This document shows, piece by piece, positions 1-12,332 of a stretch of DNA of 64,000 bases (the first letter of the stretch is position 1; the number at the start of each line of letters is the position of its first letter). The notes under the pieces were generated by a model, which was given only the letters and a program-made list of their open reading frames with translations, searched no databases and was not told the DNA's origin. The position numbers and the translations under genes were made by a program. Where the stretch lies: the NCBI GenBank assembly GCA_016801885.1, contig CM028895.1, positions 16,016,001 to 16,080,000 of the forward strand, read 5' to 3'. Source of the stretch: Toxotes chatareus (taxonomy: Eukaryota; Chordata; Actinopteri; Toxotidae).

Positions 1-109
1 TGACTTGTTGGAGATGAATGTTGGAGGTCCACTAGTTGCTCAGTAGGTCCAATTAGCAGACAGCAGACTGATGGGGACCCTGTTGGTGTGTGTGGCTCAT
101 TAGAAGGAC

Positions 110-231
110 AGACACACACACACACATACCCCCACACATTGTGGATCTCTTAATCTTTGTCTCAGACATCTGAAAACATGCACAACCAATTTAAGCTGCA
201 ATAACATTTACACACATATACACACACACAC
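110..231. repeat. CA microsatellite cluster
   Basis: Two CA runs (about 111-126 and 220-231) lie close together in AT-rich sequence. A third CA run is at 824-839. They are simple repeats typical of fish introns. Confidence 0.85.
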
Positions 232-823
232 GTCTACACGCTCAAAAATCAGTCAGCCCTGTTGCTGCCACATCAACTCACAGTGTCAGAGCAGAACAGA
301 AGCACAGTATCAGGATTTTCAGTGTGTGCTGCCAAATGGTTCCCCCCTACCATCAACATGACAAACTCATTCCAGGACTGTCATGGATTGTCTGTCTTCT
401 CTGTCGCTGGAGTGTGTTTGCAACAGTATGATTCCCTTTATGAATTTTTCATGTCACTTGGTGTGCAAGAGAATACGTACGTAGAGCTATTTCCATTAGA
501 CTTCTCTGTGTGACCATGTTTGTAGATGTTTGCAATTTCATGTCTGTAGATCATGTGTTTCTTTGTGTGTGTATTTGCGAGTTTGTGTGTGTGTGAATGC
601 TGAGGGGCAGTTTGTCTCTCAGTGTGTTAGAACCAGCAGCAAGCTCCAGGGGTTTTGAACCACGGGGGTTTTTGTAATGGATGTCCCCCATGCCTCACAA
701 CACAGCTTATATAGACCCTCCGGGAACGCATGCGTGTGTGTGTAAACCTGCTGTCTTGTCAGCCACCACTGTCGCGGCGGGGCACTCACACACAAAGGGG
801 CACGCAAACAGCACACATCGGTT

Positions 824-839
824 ACACACACACACACAC
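824..839. repeat. (AC)n microsatellite
   Basis: Eight consecutive AC units. The run gives rise to spurious Thr/His-rich open frames on both strands. Confidence 0.85.
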
Positions 840-3800
840 GCACGCACAAACAGTGCGGCCTGTTACTGAGCTGACCAGCAGGGCATCAGAACATGCTCTG
901 GGTGGTATTCAGGCTCCCCTCACGCTGTGCTGCCTCCAGAGATGGCTGACTGGTTATAACACGACACACATGTCCAACAAAACTCTCAGCCTTACAACTG
1001 AAGCAACAGTGATGCTACCAGCCACAAAACATGGATGGAGTTTATGAAGGCCAGCTCCAACTATGCAAACTATTAAATGCAATTAACTTAACCAACAGAT
1101 CACTTTAGTCAAGACAGTTTAAATTCATTTTAATTATACAGCATATGTGTCAGAACAACTGTGGATTAAAAATCATCCCAAATGTTTTTCAAGGCCTTAC
1201 ATATCAAATCCAAATGCTTCTTCTTTCAGTACAGATGTCATCTATCCCCGAGCACATGCCAGTAGACTTACATGGATTATCAAAGTGGAACAGTCAGTAT
1301 TAAATCCTGTGCCAAACCATTTTAGAAAGTTGCGAGGTTGCTGTGAGATCCCACTCTCTTGATGGTGTTTAATTAACTTTTTTCCAGCGCAATGGTTCTG
1401 GGAACAAGACTATTATAAAAGTTAAACTTCTTTTGCCAGCAATTTTTCTATAACACTTGAAGTTATTTTATAGGAAGTTGCTGCTTTTCCTGTTCAAAAA
1501 CTCCACCAGTTATTTGCTCCTGCATCACTCTCTCTCGGCACACAAGATTACGCCAGTTGTTTCTTCTTGTTTTTGGTTACTTTACTTTTTTCATGCTTTA
1601 CATGAACATTCCAACATTTTGGGAAATGTTCTTATAAAGGTTGCATGAGTGGATCAATATTAATTTAATCTCTATCTGACACAGAAATAGCTCAGTAGTT
1701 TTATTAGCTTAGCCAAAGACAACGCCAGTAGGCAGCTACCTTAGCTCTGTCCAAGGAGTACTAGACAAATTAGATATTTTGGAGATGCCAAAATCACTTA
1801 TCACTTAAAATCACTTTTAAACATTTGTTTATTTATATATTTTTTATTTGCTTTTGACTAATGCTAGCTGCTTTACACTGCCTCTTTTTAGTTAGGCTAA
1901 AGATGTCACAGTGACATCTTATATATGGAGCACAACACAGACCTAAAATTAACATTTATCATTTAATCTGTAAGACAGCAAATTTCCCATAATCTTGAAG
2001 TATTAGCTTCTCACCACATCAAGAGAAGCTCTCTGAGCTGTGTAATGTATATGATAATAAAGGGTAACTTCAGGTGTGTTTGAGGCCATGCTCTCAGAGC
2101 TGGTGACTTATCCTATAGCGGGGGCAATGAATCTCTGCACTCTCCTGTATGGTGAATATACGTGCTGCCAGCCTATGATATGCACTTTGAGTGTGTGAAT
2201 TTATGTCTTTATGTGGGAGAGAAAAGAGAGAGCGAGAGACTACATCTCTGTGAGGTACTCAGGGATCCATATATGCATTATTGTATCTGTGTGCACAGAA
2301 CACACCATGTGTCTTCTGGAGTGAGGATTTAATTAAATATGTATCACACAGACACAGCCTTTGATGTTCCACAGCAATAATGTCTTCTGTTTCATTGCTT
2401 AGCTGAACTGTTAGCGAGGCCCAGTAATGTTTCTCCTTTGTGTCCACAGAGACTTGTTGTAAACTACAATGGAACCTGTTGCTCTTAATAGCAATGAGTG
2501 AAGAGTAATTCTAAGGATCCGTTTGTCTGTGTGCATCCGCGGGTTGCCGTCCTTACACGTGTAAGCATGTGGAGGTACTGTGGGAGGGCTCAGGCGTACG
2601 GTATATTTTACATCATTTCTCTGTTGGTTAGTGATTACGTTTCAACTTTCATCTTCTAAAAAGAGACTAAATCGAATGCTTAATTTGGTTTGCGCTCATT
2701 AAGAACTGAACCCAAATGGGACCTCCGGCTAATTTGGGAGACGTAAAGCTGCCAGCATCAGCCATTGCATAACGCCTACATTGATTTGGTATTACAGCCT
2801 TGAAGTCATAATAGCCTTTGACTGTGAGAAATACAGCAATATTGAAATGGATTGAAAAGGGAGCTCAAAATTTAGTCCACAAGGAGAAAGTGCAGGGTCC
2901 AATTTCTGCTGCTCGTTTCAGTCTTCACACATTCTCAATAGAAAGCCAATAGCTCTGCCAATTGAACATATCTTCTTACTTATTGATTGTATTGTTGCAA
3001 TTAGTGAGGTCAACTGAGGTCTATTTATAAAGCCCTTTGTCTCAAAAGCATGTTCCAAACAACAGTACAAACACAAGCCTTCCTCCAGCTTAGCTAATCA
3101 GCAACCATTCACACTGTGAATCATGCCTCATTATAATAAAAGTAACATTATATAATTAAGTAAATACACAACTTTTAAAAAAAAGCAGAATGTTTGGTAG
3201 CAGTTTCAAAGTCCAAAGGTGAGCACAGAATCCAACAGTACAGATGTGTTGCTGTTTGCTCCTCTCTCTGCTGAGCTTGTTGGGCTTGTTGCAGAGCTCT
3301 CTTCATATCATCTTGGATTTTAGCCCAGTATGAGTGATGTGATGTGGACTTAAAATCCGGAAAATTAATTGGCAACAATTTCGGCATTTGATTTTGTAAT
3401 CAAAAAGAAAAAAAGCCAAAGATTCACTGGTTCTGGCATCTAAGATGTGGATATTTGAAAATAAGTGCTAGCTACAGCCCCACTTAAAATGAAACTTCAT
3501 ATTTAAGACACAATATGGAAATAAACTTTAAAGTGTTAAATAGAATCCTAATTAAGTCATATTTTTGATAGAGAATTGTCTAAGCTCTACATTTTAAGCC
3601 ATAAAAAGTTCATTGTATGTCAATTTGTGATATGTGGGAAATGTCCTGTTTTACTGGGACTAAAGTAACGAGAGACTGTCAGGGAGGAAAAGGCTGTGTC
3701 TCAGTCTGGCACATACACTGTAACACTGGTTCAGCCTGAGGCTAAGCTAAGCCTTCAAAATTAGCCTGACTTAGACCAGGCTAACCTGGTTCATGAAACA

Positions 3801-6800
3801 CATTTTGTGAAAGTTATCCAAGTTCAACTCTGTTACTTTATTTTCATTTTGAGGACCAGTCTCAGCCAGTGTCTTCTGATCCTCAGTAAAATGGAGACCT
3901 TTCCATTCCTGTCCTCTCCTGACTACTCGCCCTCCTTCTCTTCCTCCCCGCTGCTCTCATCTTCTCTCTGCGTCTTCTTTGGTCATGGCTTTCAGCGCGG
4001 CTCGCCACCACATCCGCATGAATTCCTCACTTCCTCTTTGAAGGGAGAACCACAAACGGTAACACAATCCATAACTCAGAGCTGTAATCGCTGCTCCAAT
4101 TTCACCTGAGGATGTCATGGACTTGCATAGAGAGAAGAAATTTCCTCCCATCTCTTGTCTGCTTACCTCACATATCCCTCTCTTACCGTCTCTGTCCATG
4201 TGACCATCCCACACAGCCCCTTAGTCTGTCAGTTATTCTGTCTTTGTGGGTGTACATACAAATATGTGTGTGAGTGTTTGTCACAGGGCTTCCCTGATGA
4301 CCTTGTACACTGCGGCAGGGGGGTGATTAAGGATCAGGGCCAGAGACCATTTCCTTTTCCATGGGAAGATGAATGACCCTGTTTGAAAGTGGCTGCCTAT
4401 GGCCTCAGGGCAATTAGAGTTTGCTGTGAGCCAGCAACCCTCACTGCTCTGTGTGCAAAGGCGGGTCCTTGAGAAAAAGAGAAATACTGGCACATAACCC
4501 ATTCTGCTGAAGCCAACACACCAACGGTGATGGTGAACAAATTAAAATCTTTTTTCTTTTTTTCTCCTTTCCAGCTGTTTTCCCTTTCCTCACCCACTTC
4601 TCCCGCCCTCTTTCAATTTCTCCATAAACCTGGAAAGAAAAAAAAATGTGCTGACTACAGGAGGCCACTAAGAAAGGCCCACCGAGGGTGCTCATTCGAA
4701 ATATCAATATTTGATCTTGGAAATCATTTAGCATGTGGCTTAGGCCCTACAAGTTGATTCTGGTGCTCATTTTGTTGTAATTTATCCACCATATTGAAGG
4801 AGAAGGTTAACAGCAGGACTTCCAGCCTTTTTTTTTTTTTTTGCGCTGCTTGTGTTTGCTTGCGTCTTTCAACAGTATCGTTACTAATGAAGATTAAACA
4901 TTGTGATCAAATGTTTTATGAGATTCACCTCCATCTGTCATTTTTAACATGAGTCTCTGCTGCTATTTCCATCCCTCACCCCTTTATTCCCCCCCTTTTT
5001 TTTTCTGATAAAACATCTTATCTGTCACAGAGCGGGGAGCATGAGCAAAAAGAGTTGTGGCAGCCTATTGATAGGGATATGGCCTAGCGCCATTGATTCC
5101 CCTTGTAATACAAGCCTCTCCCTTGTCGGCCTGTCAAAGCTCAGATCAGACTTGATAACGTGCACATCAGACAGCCGTCAATAGAAAGGCGAAGCTTCCG
5201 CCGTGGAGATGACTATCTTATTTTGGTACAAGGGCCGGTGGAGTGGAGGAATGGGAACTAGTGAGACCGCGAGAAAGAGGAGATGGGAGTGGGAGTCAGT
5301 CTGACCTCTGATTTCTGTCGCTTTCTGGGCCATTTCTCAACCTGAAAAATAGTCTGCTGCGTGTATCCCTATCTAACGTGTGAAAAATATTTCCAAGGTG
5401 ACCAAGTAGCACCTTGGGGAAGAAGTTGCTTTGAATTGTGTGTCTTTGATTTGCCCTTGCCTCCACGTCGTCACTTTCATCTTTGAACATGCAACCGCAT
5501 TGGATATCCATGGCAACTGACTGCCAGGATAAGAAGCTTGAAGAAAATTGATTTGTTTGGGGTTTATTCCCATCAGTACTAAAAAAAAAAAAAATCTGCT
5601 TTAGCCATTGGGCACTGTGGTATTGTAAATAAACCAAATTGGGTTTGATAGCAGGGCTGTAATGTGGATCTATAATGTTGTGTCTCTTCCCTTATTCTCA
5701 AAAGGCTTAGTTTCTCAGTGTTTCCTTCACCCTCTGGGCGCAAAAACATGTGAAGGTCATTTGTTATGATAAGGCCATGGTGTGTTCAGGAGCAACCTCC
5801 CTCGCCCTTGCCGATGATATGACTCAGTGTACTATACTTAAGCATGTGATTTGCCCCTCTCCTCTCGAAGACACAGCACCGTTCACGCTCATATTTCATG
5901 TCATGTTTGTAACCCGGGGGCCATGGCTGCTTTTTAGCCTTTACACTGCTTTTACTGACCCAGGGGAAAACTATAGACAGTGGTCGAGTACTTTATGTCT
6001 TTCTTTCCCCCTGCCGAGCACAAGCTGTTGCTTTGATGTGACCGATCAAATCACCGTCATGCTCAGCAGAATATTCAACTGCAGCCAAAGCCGCAGATGC
6101 AGCAGCTGCTCCTGTTATCATCCATGTATTTGAAGAGTTTAACTTCAAGTTGAAACGTTCACTTTTTAATTCGTATGATCCGTAGACGATGGATGTCAGC
6201 AGGCAATTAAATTATGGGCCGTGTTGAGAAATAGTTATCAAAATTATGGCATTTTTACAAAACTGTGATAGTATTGTCAATTAAAGGCTATTTATTGTTT
6301 TAAGAGTGATGTGCTTTCTGTGGCGGTGTACAAAATGTTCTTTAAATTTATCAGTGAAGTCTGCTGTGGCATCTTTTTGTGCGAGGACATATGCTGTGAA
6401 TGGCAAGTAGTTATGGTTTATCACATATTCCTGACTTCATGTCTATTATTAGGCACAGGTGTAAAGAGAAGGTGTGATTGCACCCCTGCTCCTGCAGGCA
6501 CAGTACTAGATTGAATGCCTCAGTGATCAAACACAATGTTTAAAATAACTGGAAATAATGAATGAATATTAGAAACCAAATGTGTTATTTGTTTTTTTTT
6601 TTTGTTTTTTTGTTTTTTTTTTTTTGCTCTCAGTTTTCATGCTTCCTGTTCCAGGTGGTCTGTACTGTGCTGGAAAACTTGGAAAAGTGTGGCTTGGCCG
6701 TATTGAATAGTGGATTTTATTTGGCTGTGGAGGAAATCTGTCAGACACCAGTTGCATTCATCTGCTTGATGTAGCAGTGTGTGGCAGCCTGCAGTGCTAC

Positions 6801-9800
6801 TGGTGCTGCAGCTGCAAATAGACAAGTAAACAGACGGTGTTTCCTTATTGAGTTGTGTGTGTGTGTGTGGGGGGGTTCATACTGTAACTGTATAAGACAC
6901 ACACTTCATTTGTTTCATTCACTGCTGAAGCCTCATATGAGCTTTGTCTTCTCAGGAATGACATTTGACAGATGCTGGATTGTCTGCCTTGTCTTTTACA
7001 CTGAAATTACACTTGGAAGGGATCTCTTCAGGACCAATGGTGGACTGCAGGAGAAATTATCATGACCAAAAACTTTATGAGTCTACATATGGGTATATGT
7101 GAGTGTTGTTTGAAGACAGGCTTGAAAAAAATGTGACCTTATCTTCAACAAATAAAACAAAGCATCCACACACTTTAATTCTGGTCTCACATTTATTGGC
7201 AAAGCTTTCATTCTACACTGCTCCATCATTCTGTAAATTGAAGGAAAATTACTTTGTATAATAACATATAAATCTCCTCTGGACAGGCATCTCCTCTTTT
7301 TCCCGTGGTGAAAAAGTTTTTTAATAAAAGAAGTGTTGTTTCCCAAGCTTCAAGTTTATTGTTAATCAATCTTGAAGCCTCTTTGTTCACTCTGAGGTCA
7401 GGCCTGACTGGTGATGTAGCACGCACTCCTTTCACGTGCTGAGGTAATTGCAGCTCCGCCTGTTAATGGTCTCTGCATTCCTGCTGGCTGATTCACACTA
7501 AGTCAGTCCAGAATCCCTGATTAAACACCAGAGAAGCCTTGTTGAGACAGAGACGGCCCAGCGTCTTTGCACATTCTCCTTTTTGTTTGTGTCAATTCCA
7601 TCAGCTGTGAAACTAAAAGCTGTGTATTTTGAGACTTGTCTCCCAAGGAGGCTGTCTATTTTTATTGATCACCACTGTGATCCTTTTAGTTGATGTGCTG
7701 AAGTGGTCAGAGGTAAATGCTGTTTTAATGAAGTCTAGCTATTGATTTGGCTGTGGTGTTTGTTTGTGGAGTTAGGAATTGGAGCATCTCCTGAAGGCAG
7801 GGTAATCAGGATAATCAGGCATGATGCACATAGCCTGTGATTTTTTATGTACTGAAATCATCGTGTATGATACGCATTCCTCACACACAGGAAGCGGAAG
7901 GCATATGCGCACATTAAGGCTTCCCACACACACACGCACACGCACACACAAACCAGCCTGTAAATCCCACCTCCCAGACTCTCTTAAAATGACGACGAGA
8001 ATGTTTGTTGAGAATAATTACACCAAAAAAGAAATCACTTTGCTGCCAAAATATATCCCACTCTATGTTATGGAGATTTAGACAGAGAATTGGATTTCCC
8101 CAGCTGTGAAATCAGTTTTTGTAGTCCCGCTGGCCAACCGCATCATTATGCTATACCCCGCTGTAGGCTCCCATCACTGCACAAATGCAGCCTATGCCTT
8201 TTCCGCTCCATGTGCTCCCTTTGCATTTACAACATCTAGCCTCATGCCATATGTTATTATCGACGTCTCTGGTCGACTGAAAGAGGACTGTGAGCTCTGT
8301 GTCACTTCATTGGTTCTGCATTAGCCCAAATGCAGAAAAATGGCACCCTAAGCCCTTCATGAGAAGCACTTCAATCTGAGCCATTGTGACGGTCAGAGAT
8401 GCATCATATGTTTATGAAAATGAATCAGGCGCACATCTAGTGAATCTACAAATGTCAGACATTACACTTCAAAAGCCCTCTTCAATTTCTCTGAGTGGAA
8501 TCAAAAGTTGCTTAGATGAGAAGGTCTCTTACTCCGAGTCTGTAGATGATTTTCAATCAAATGGAAAGTGAATACATTGACTGGAGGATGTCCTTCTATC
8601 ATTTAAATGCAACCTTTACAATGCATGAGCTGAAGCAGTCATTCCTGCTCTTTAATGCAGACAGGCTCAAAAATGAAATGCTTAATGATTTTCTCGTTGC
8701 AGGAGTTCTGCAGTGCTGCACAGGGGGCCTTGGCCTCTGTGTGCACACCAACAAGTCAAGAGAGCAGGGAGATTCTAAACATTTGTGATGAGGCTTACCT
8801 CAGGGCTAAAAGCCAGGCTGTTTGGCATTACATTGATTAGTCTGACACACCTTCTTTGACCCACTTACACCAATGTCAGTCCTCATAGTGTTAGTAAAGC
8901 AATCTTCAGATATTAAAGTTGGAAAAAATGTGTAACAGCTAAACAAATTTGAAAAAATGAAAATGACAAATTAATGGAAAACAATTCAATAAAATGAAAT
9001 AATGATAATGTAGTAAAATATACACACACTTTGTGATTACACAAAATAAGCACACAAATAGGATTACAGATTTATTTGAGGCTGATTTTCAAGATATTTA
9101 TTATCACAATAATCAATAAAATACCAGCAAGTATAGGCCAACGGCAAAGGTTAGTCTCCTACTAACCTGTGTGAGTTGTAACACCCTAACACCATGTGCT
9201 GCAATTGTGAACTTGTGAAAACTTGTTAGCAAGTCAGGCTGGTAGTCAGAATAGTTAAAAGTAATAAATAACTTATGAGCTACAGCGCTGCACCAACAAT
9301 ATACACTTTTATATAATGAATTTAAAATTAGATTCATCCATTTTAGAATCAGTTCAAGAATTATGATGGGTGTTGATAAAGGGCTCATTTGATGAGGCAG
9401 CGGGGGCACTTCAGACAGAAAAGGTTGGGATCCACTGCCCCAGTAAATGTTCTCATCATTTATTAGATAGAATATAAAATTCTCATGCCTGGTTTCAGCC
9501 TGGAGCCTGACAGTGCTCAGGCATGAAGTAAAAACGTTGGGTTGTGACTGTCAGAAAATTCCTTTCTGTACACATATCGTGAATTGCTGCATTGATACCG
9601 TATGCATCTGAAAATTCAGGGAGACTGATGGTCTGATGATTATAGTGGTTTTCCAAGGGTTTTCTCCCCTGTTGCCCGGCACTGCAAAGGGAATATGTAT
9701 AAACTAAATGAAAGCTCATTTTTACTGACTGATTTGACACGAGAGGGATCTTCTCTGCAACTTAAATATGTCTAATTACAGCATTTCATGGTTTATTCAA

Positions 9801-10226
9801 CTGACTTTATTTTCTTTATGCATAAGATATGAAAGAAATTAGAAATTTATTACACATCTCTTAAAATGGTAGAACAAGATGCCTTTTAATGTCTTTCTCT
9901 CTTCATACTTAATGTACTTTTGTGTTGCTGCAGCCTTTACGCCTTTAGTTACCAGGTTTTTTTTTTTTTACGAGTAGTCAGGTAGAAAGCACTGACATTC
10001 ACTGTAGTATGTTGAACCTGTGGATTAGTCTGTAAGGCTATGTGAAGCTGCTGCATCCAAAGCAGTGAACGTGTTTGCTCTGTGCAGAGATGCTGTCGGC
10101 ATCAGTTGCAGAGAAATGCAGCATGAATGGACAAGAGAAAGGCAGTGTTTTCAGTTGATCCTGGGTTATGGTGTGATGGTCTCAGGCTGGAATTGCTGGA
10201 ACAGACTTTGAAGTGGGTCGGGTTTT

Positions 10227-10229
<3 letters not shown>

Positions 10230-10274
<45 letters not shown>
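10230..10274. repeat. (CT)22 microsatellite
   Basis: An uninterrupted run of about 22 CT units, the longest perfect dinucleotide repeat in the window. It produces artefactual Ser-Leu (+) and Arg-Glu (-) open frames. Confidence 0.95.
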
Positions 10275-10278
<4 letters not shown>

Positions 10279-11399
10279 CCCTGCCTCCCACATCTGCCGC
10301 TATCATAATAACAAGCAATAACCCTCTTTCAGCAATAACCAAGACTTTTACGCCCGTAATGTGGCTTCAATAAATAATGTCATGTTTACCAAGGGGCCAT
10401 ATTTTACAGCCTTCTCTCTTGCTTCATTTTTTTGCCTCCTCATGTTGGAGTACAGAACATAATGTGCTGCATTATACACACTAGCACCAACACACATTAG
10501 CACATTATCAAATGTTCCGATACAGAAAATAACACAGCCCATCATGCATAATCATAGTACACATTAGGAATGTGCTTTGAAAAATCAGCTTTCTCGCTGT
10601 GAGGTTTGGTAGACATGCATGTTGAACGTCAGCATGTGCACATGCGAGGTGGACAGCTTTCTCTGGGCCCTGTTGAAAGCAGCAGCACAAGCACGGGGGC
10701 GCGTTTCATTAGTCTGTCAAACTCAATGATATTTAGAGCCACACACCCTCGGCCAGGACTGGAAAACTCAATCAGCACTCTGATTTCATAACCCTGCTTG
10801 GTGACAGGGCTTATTTTATCGCCCCGCTGATTCATTCTAATAAACGCTGGCTGCCCAGCGCACCACCGCTGAAATATAACCTCCCCCTTCTGTCCTCCAT
10901 GGGTCGACCCGAAAAAGGGGAAGGCGGTGGGTGGGGGGGGCAAGGGGATAAATCAGAATTGTGGGAACTGGAGGGTGCAGATAATCCATCGCTGGTCCGG
11001 CTGTAGCTAGCAAGTCTGCCACCGCATCCTCCCTCCCTCCACACCCTTTAGCACAAATCAGAAGCCAGGACGGTGTTGATCTGTGAGGGCTTGGTGGGGC
11101 CATTGATTGTGGACGACGGAGGAGAAGGGCGATAAATAATCGGAGGCAGAGTGCGGAGGGTGAAGGAAAACAATTATCTGCGGAGGTGGAAAGCACATAA
11201 AGTGAAGAATGATAAACACTGTGAAATATGATTGACTCCAAGTGATATATGGAAGCTGAAGGACAGGCAGAGAGGTCTGTGTGTGCAGAGATATCCTTGA
11301 ATGGAATGGCTGTGTGCAAGTTGAGGACTCACTATACAGCCCCGGGCCTAACCACATTTTCCTGTGCGTCTGTGTTTGACTGTGTCTCTTTCTCCGTAG

Positions 11400-11478
11400 A
11401 CGACAGATGACATTGTTTCGTCGGCGGAGTGCTCCAGCGATGACGAGGACCTGGAAGAGTGTGACTCCGGACATGCAG
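11400..11478 (+). CDS. nrxn3: neurexin-3 exon encoding the acidic juxtamembrane segment (partial gene)
   Basis: A 79-nt exon preceded by a pyrimidine-rich tract and TAG acceptor and followed by the donor GTGGGA. Its frame reads TTDDIVSSAECSSDDED followed by LEECDSGHA, leaving a single G that completes a codon in the next exon (phase 1). The TxDD-SAEC-SDDED-EC signature is specific to neurexins: it lies just C-terminal to the sixth LNS domain in the alpha form, and in the stalk of the beta form. The exon immediately precedes splice site 5, where neurexin-3 isoforms diverge, and here it can join in frame to the exons at 19692, 21972 or the internal acceptors 22314 and 22641. Neurexins are presynaptic receptors for neuroligins, LRRTMs and cerebellins. 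The match to NRXN3 rather than NRXN1 or NRXN2 is based on this segment plus the downstream stalk. Confidence 0.92.
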
Positions 11479-11909
11479 GTGGGATGGGTGTGTCGAGTTG
11501 TGCTTGCTCTGAACCTGGTCTATTTCTCCTTATCTTTCTTTGATTTGCTACCGAGGAGCCTTTCCTCTTAGCATCATGTCCCATGGGAGCTTCAAGTGTA
11601 ACTTCAAATAAAAAAAAGTCCTCCGAACAGTAGCCACTGTGAGTAAAACACACTAGTGTGAAGGGTTCTCAGTGTATATCTAAAGTTTAAAGAACTCTTT
11701 GGAGATGGATGAAAGCAGTGAGAATTCAGTAAGTTTCTACATCCTTAGCATGCTCTCTGCAGGAAGCCACAACTTTTACTTTAACTTTAACGGTAAATAA
11801 GTAAATGCACACATCTTATAGTCAGCCACTCTAGTTAAAGCTCATACCTTCATCTCTTAAACAAGTTACACTTAGCTATGGGGCCACTGGTTGCAGACAT
11901 GATGAAGCA

Positions 11910-11984
11910 TTGATACTAATTTTGTTCTCTCAGCATTCGGTCGAGAGCAAAACTTTACCCAACAAAGTACAAAATTAGTATCAA
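11910..11984. repeat. inverted repeat with 16-nt perfect arms
   Basis: The arms at 11910-11925 and 11969-11984 are exact reverse complements. Inside the loop a second 5-bp stem (CTCTC/GAGAG) flanks an 11-nt apex. Further out, GAAGCAT (about 11904-11910) and ATGCTTC (about 12004-12010) could extend the pairing. It could be a foldback transposon remnant or a structured intronic RNA; nothing distinguishes these here. Confidence 0.6.
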
Positions 11985-12302
11985 GCCCCATGTCGCCCGC
12001 ACTGATGCTTCAAAATGTATCTGTCCTGTACATGGTTGATTTCCTCTTGCTGTGCGTGTGTGTGCGTCTTATCTTGACAGAGGATACATTTTGAGATTCT
12101 TTCGAGAACAAAGATGCTTTCAGCATAGATACTGTGATATGTAGCAGACTAACTGCAACAGAGCCTCTTCCTCCCTTCTCCTTCTTCTTCTCTTGTTTGT
12201 ACCTCTGTTTCCTTCGTCGGAGGCTTGCCTTTCCTGAAACACTCTAATAGAGAACAGATATCCTCGAATTTCTGTGCGCATCGTCTCTCTTCCCTCCTCC
12301 CT

Positions 12303-12332
12303 ACACACACACACTCACACACACACACACAC
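12303..12332. repeat. CA microsatellite (interrupted)
   Basis: ACACAC tract of about 30 nt with one T interruption, followed by CAAACAAAC. Confidence 0.85.

Larger units (their letters stand above)
1..11399 (+). other. nrxn3: nrxn3 intron (3' part), no coding exon recognised
   Basis: The stretch precedes the first recognisable neurexin exon and ends in a pyrimidine-rich tract and TAG acceptor, so it is read as intron. Open frames in it are short, lack homology that I recognise and several are driven by CA, CT or T tracts. I looked for the conserved neurexin LNS6 coding sequence and for the Thr-rich exon that normally precedes the acidic exon and saw neither, so these must lie upstream of the window. 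Contents are AT-rich unique-looking sequence, microsatellites listed separately, and possible dispersed repeat pieces such as a short motif around 9388-9412 of the kind common at vertebrate repeat ends. Confidence 0.7.

Noticed and set aside
10102..10321. Arg-Glu and Ser-Leu repeat open frames
   Set aside because: Direct translation of the CT microsatellite.
10837..11319. 160-codon minus-strand open frame
   Set aside because: It is Ser/Pro/His-rich, with no domain or splice logic, in a GC-richer patch of the nrxn3 intron. Overlapping frames in the same patch are equally open.
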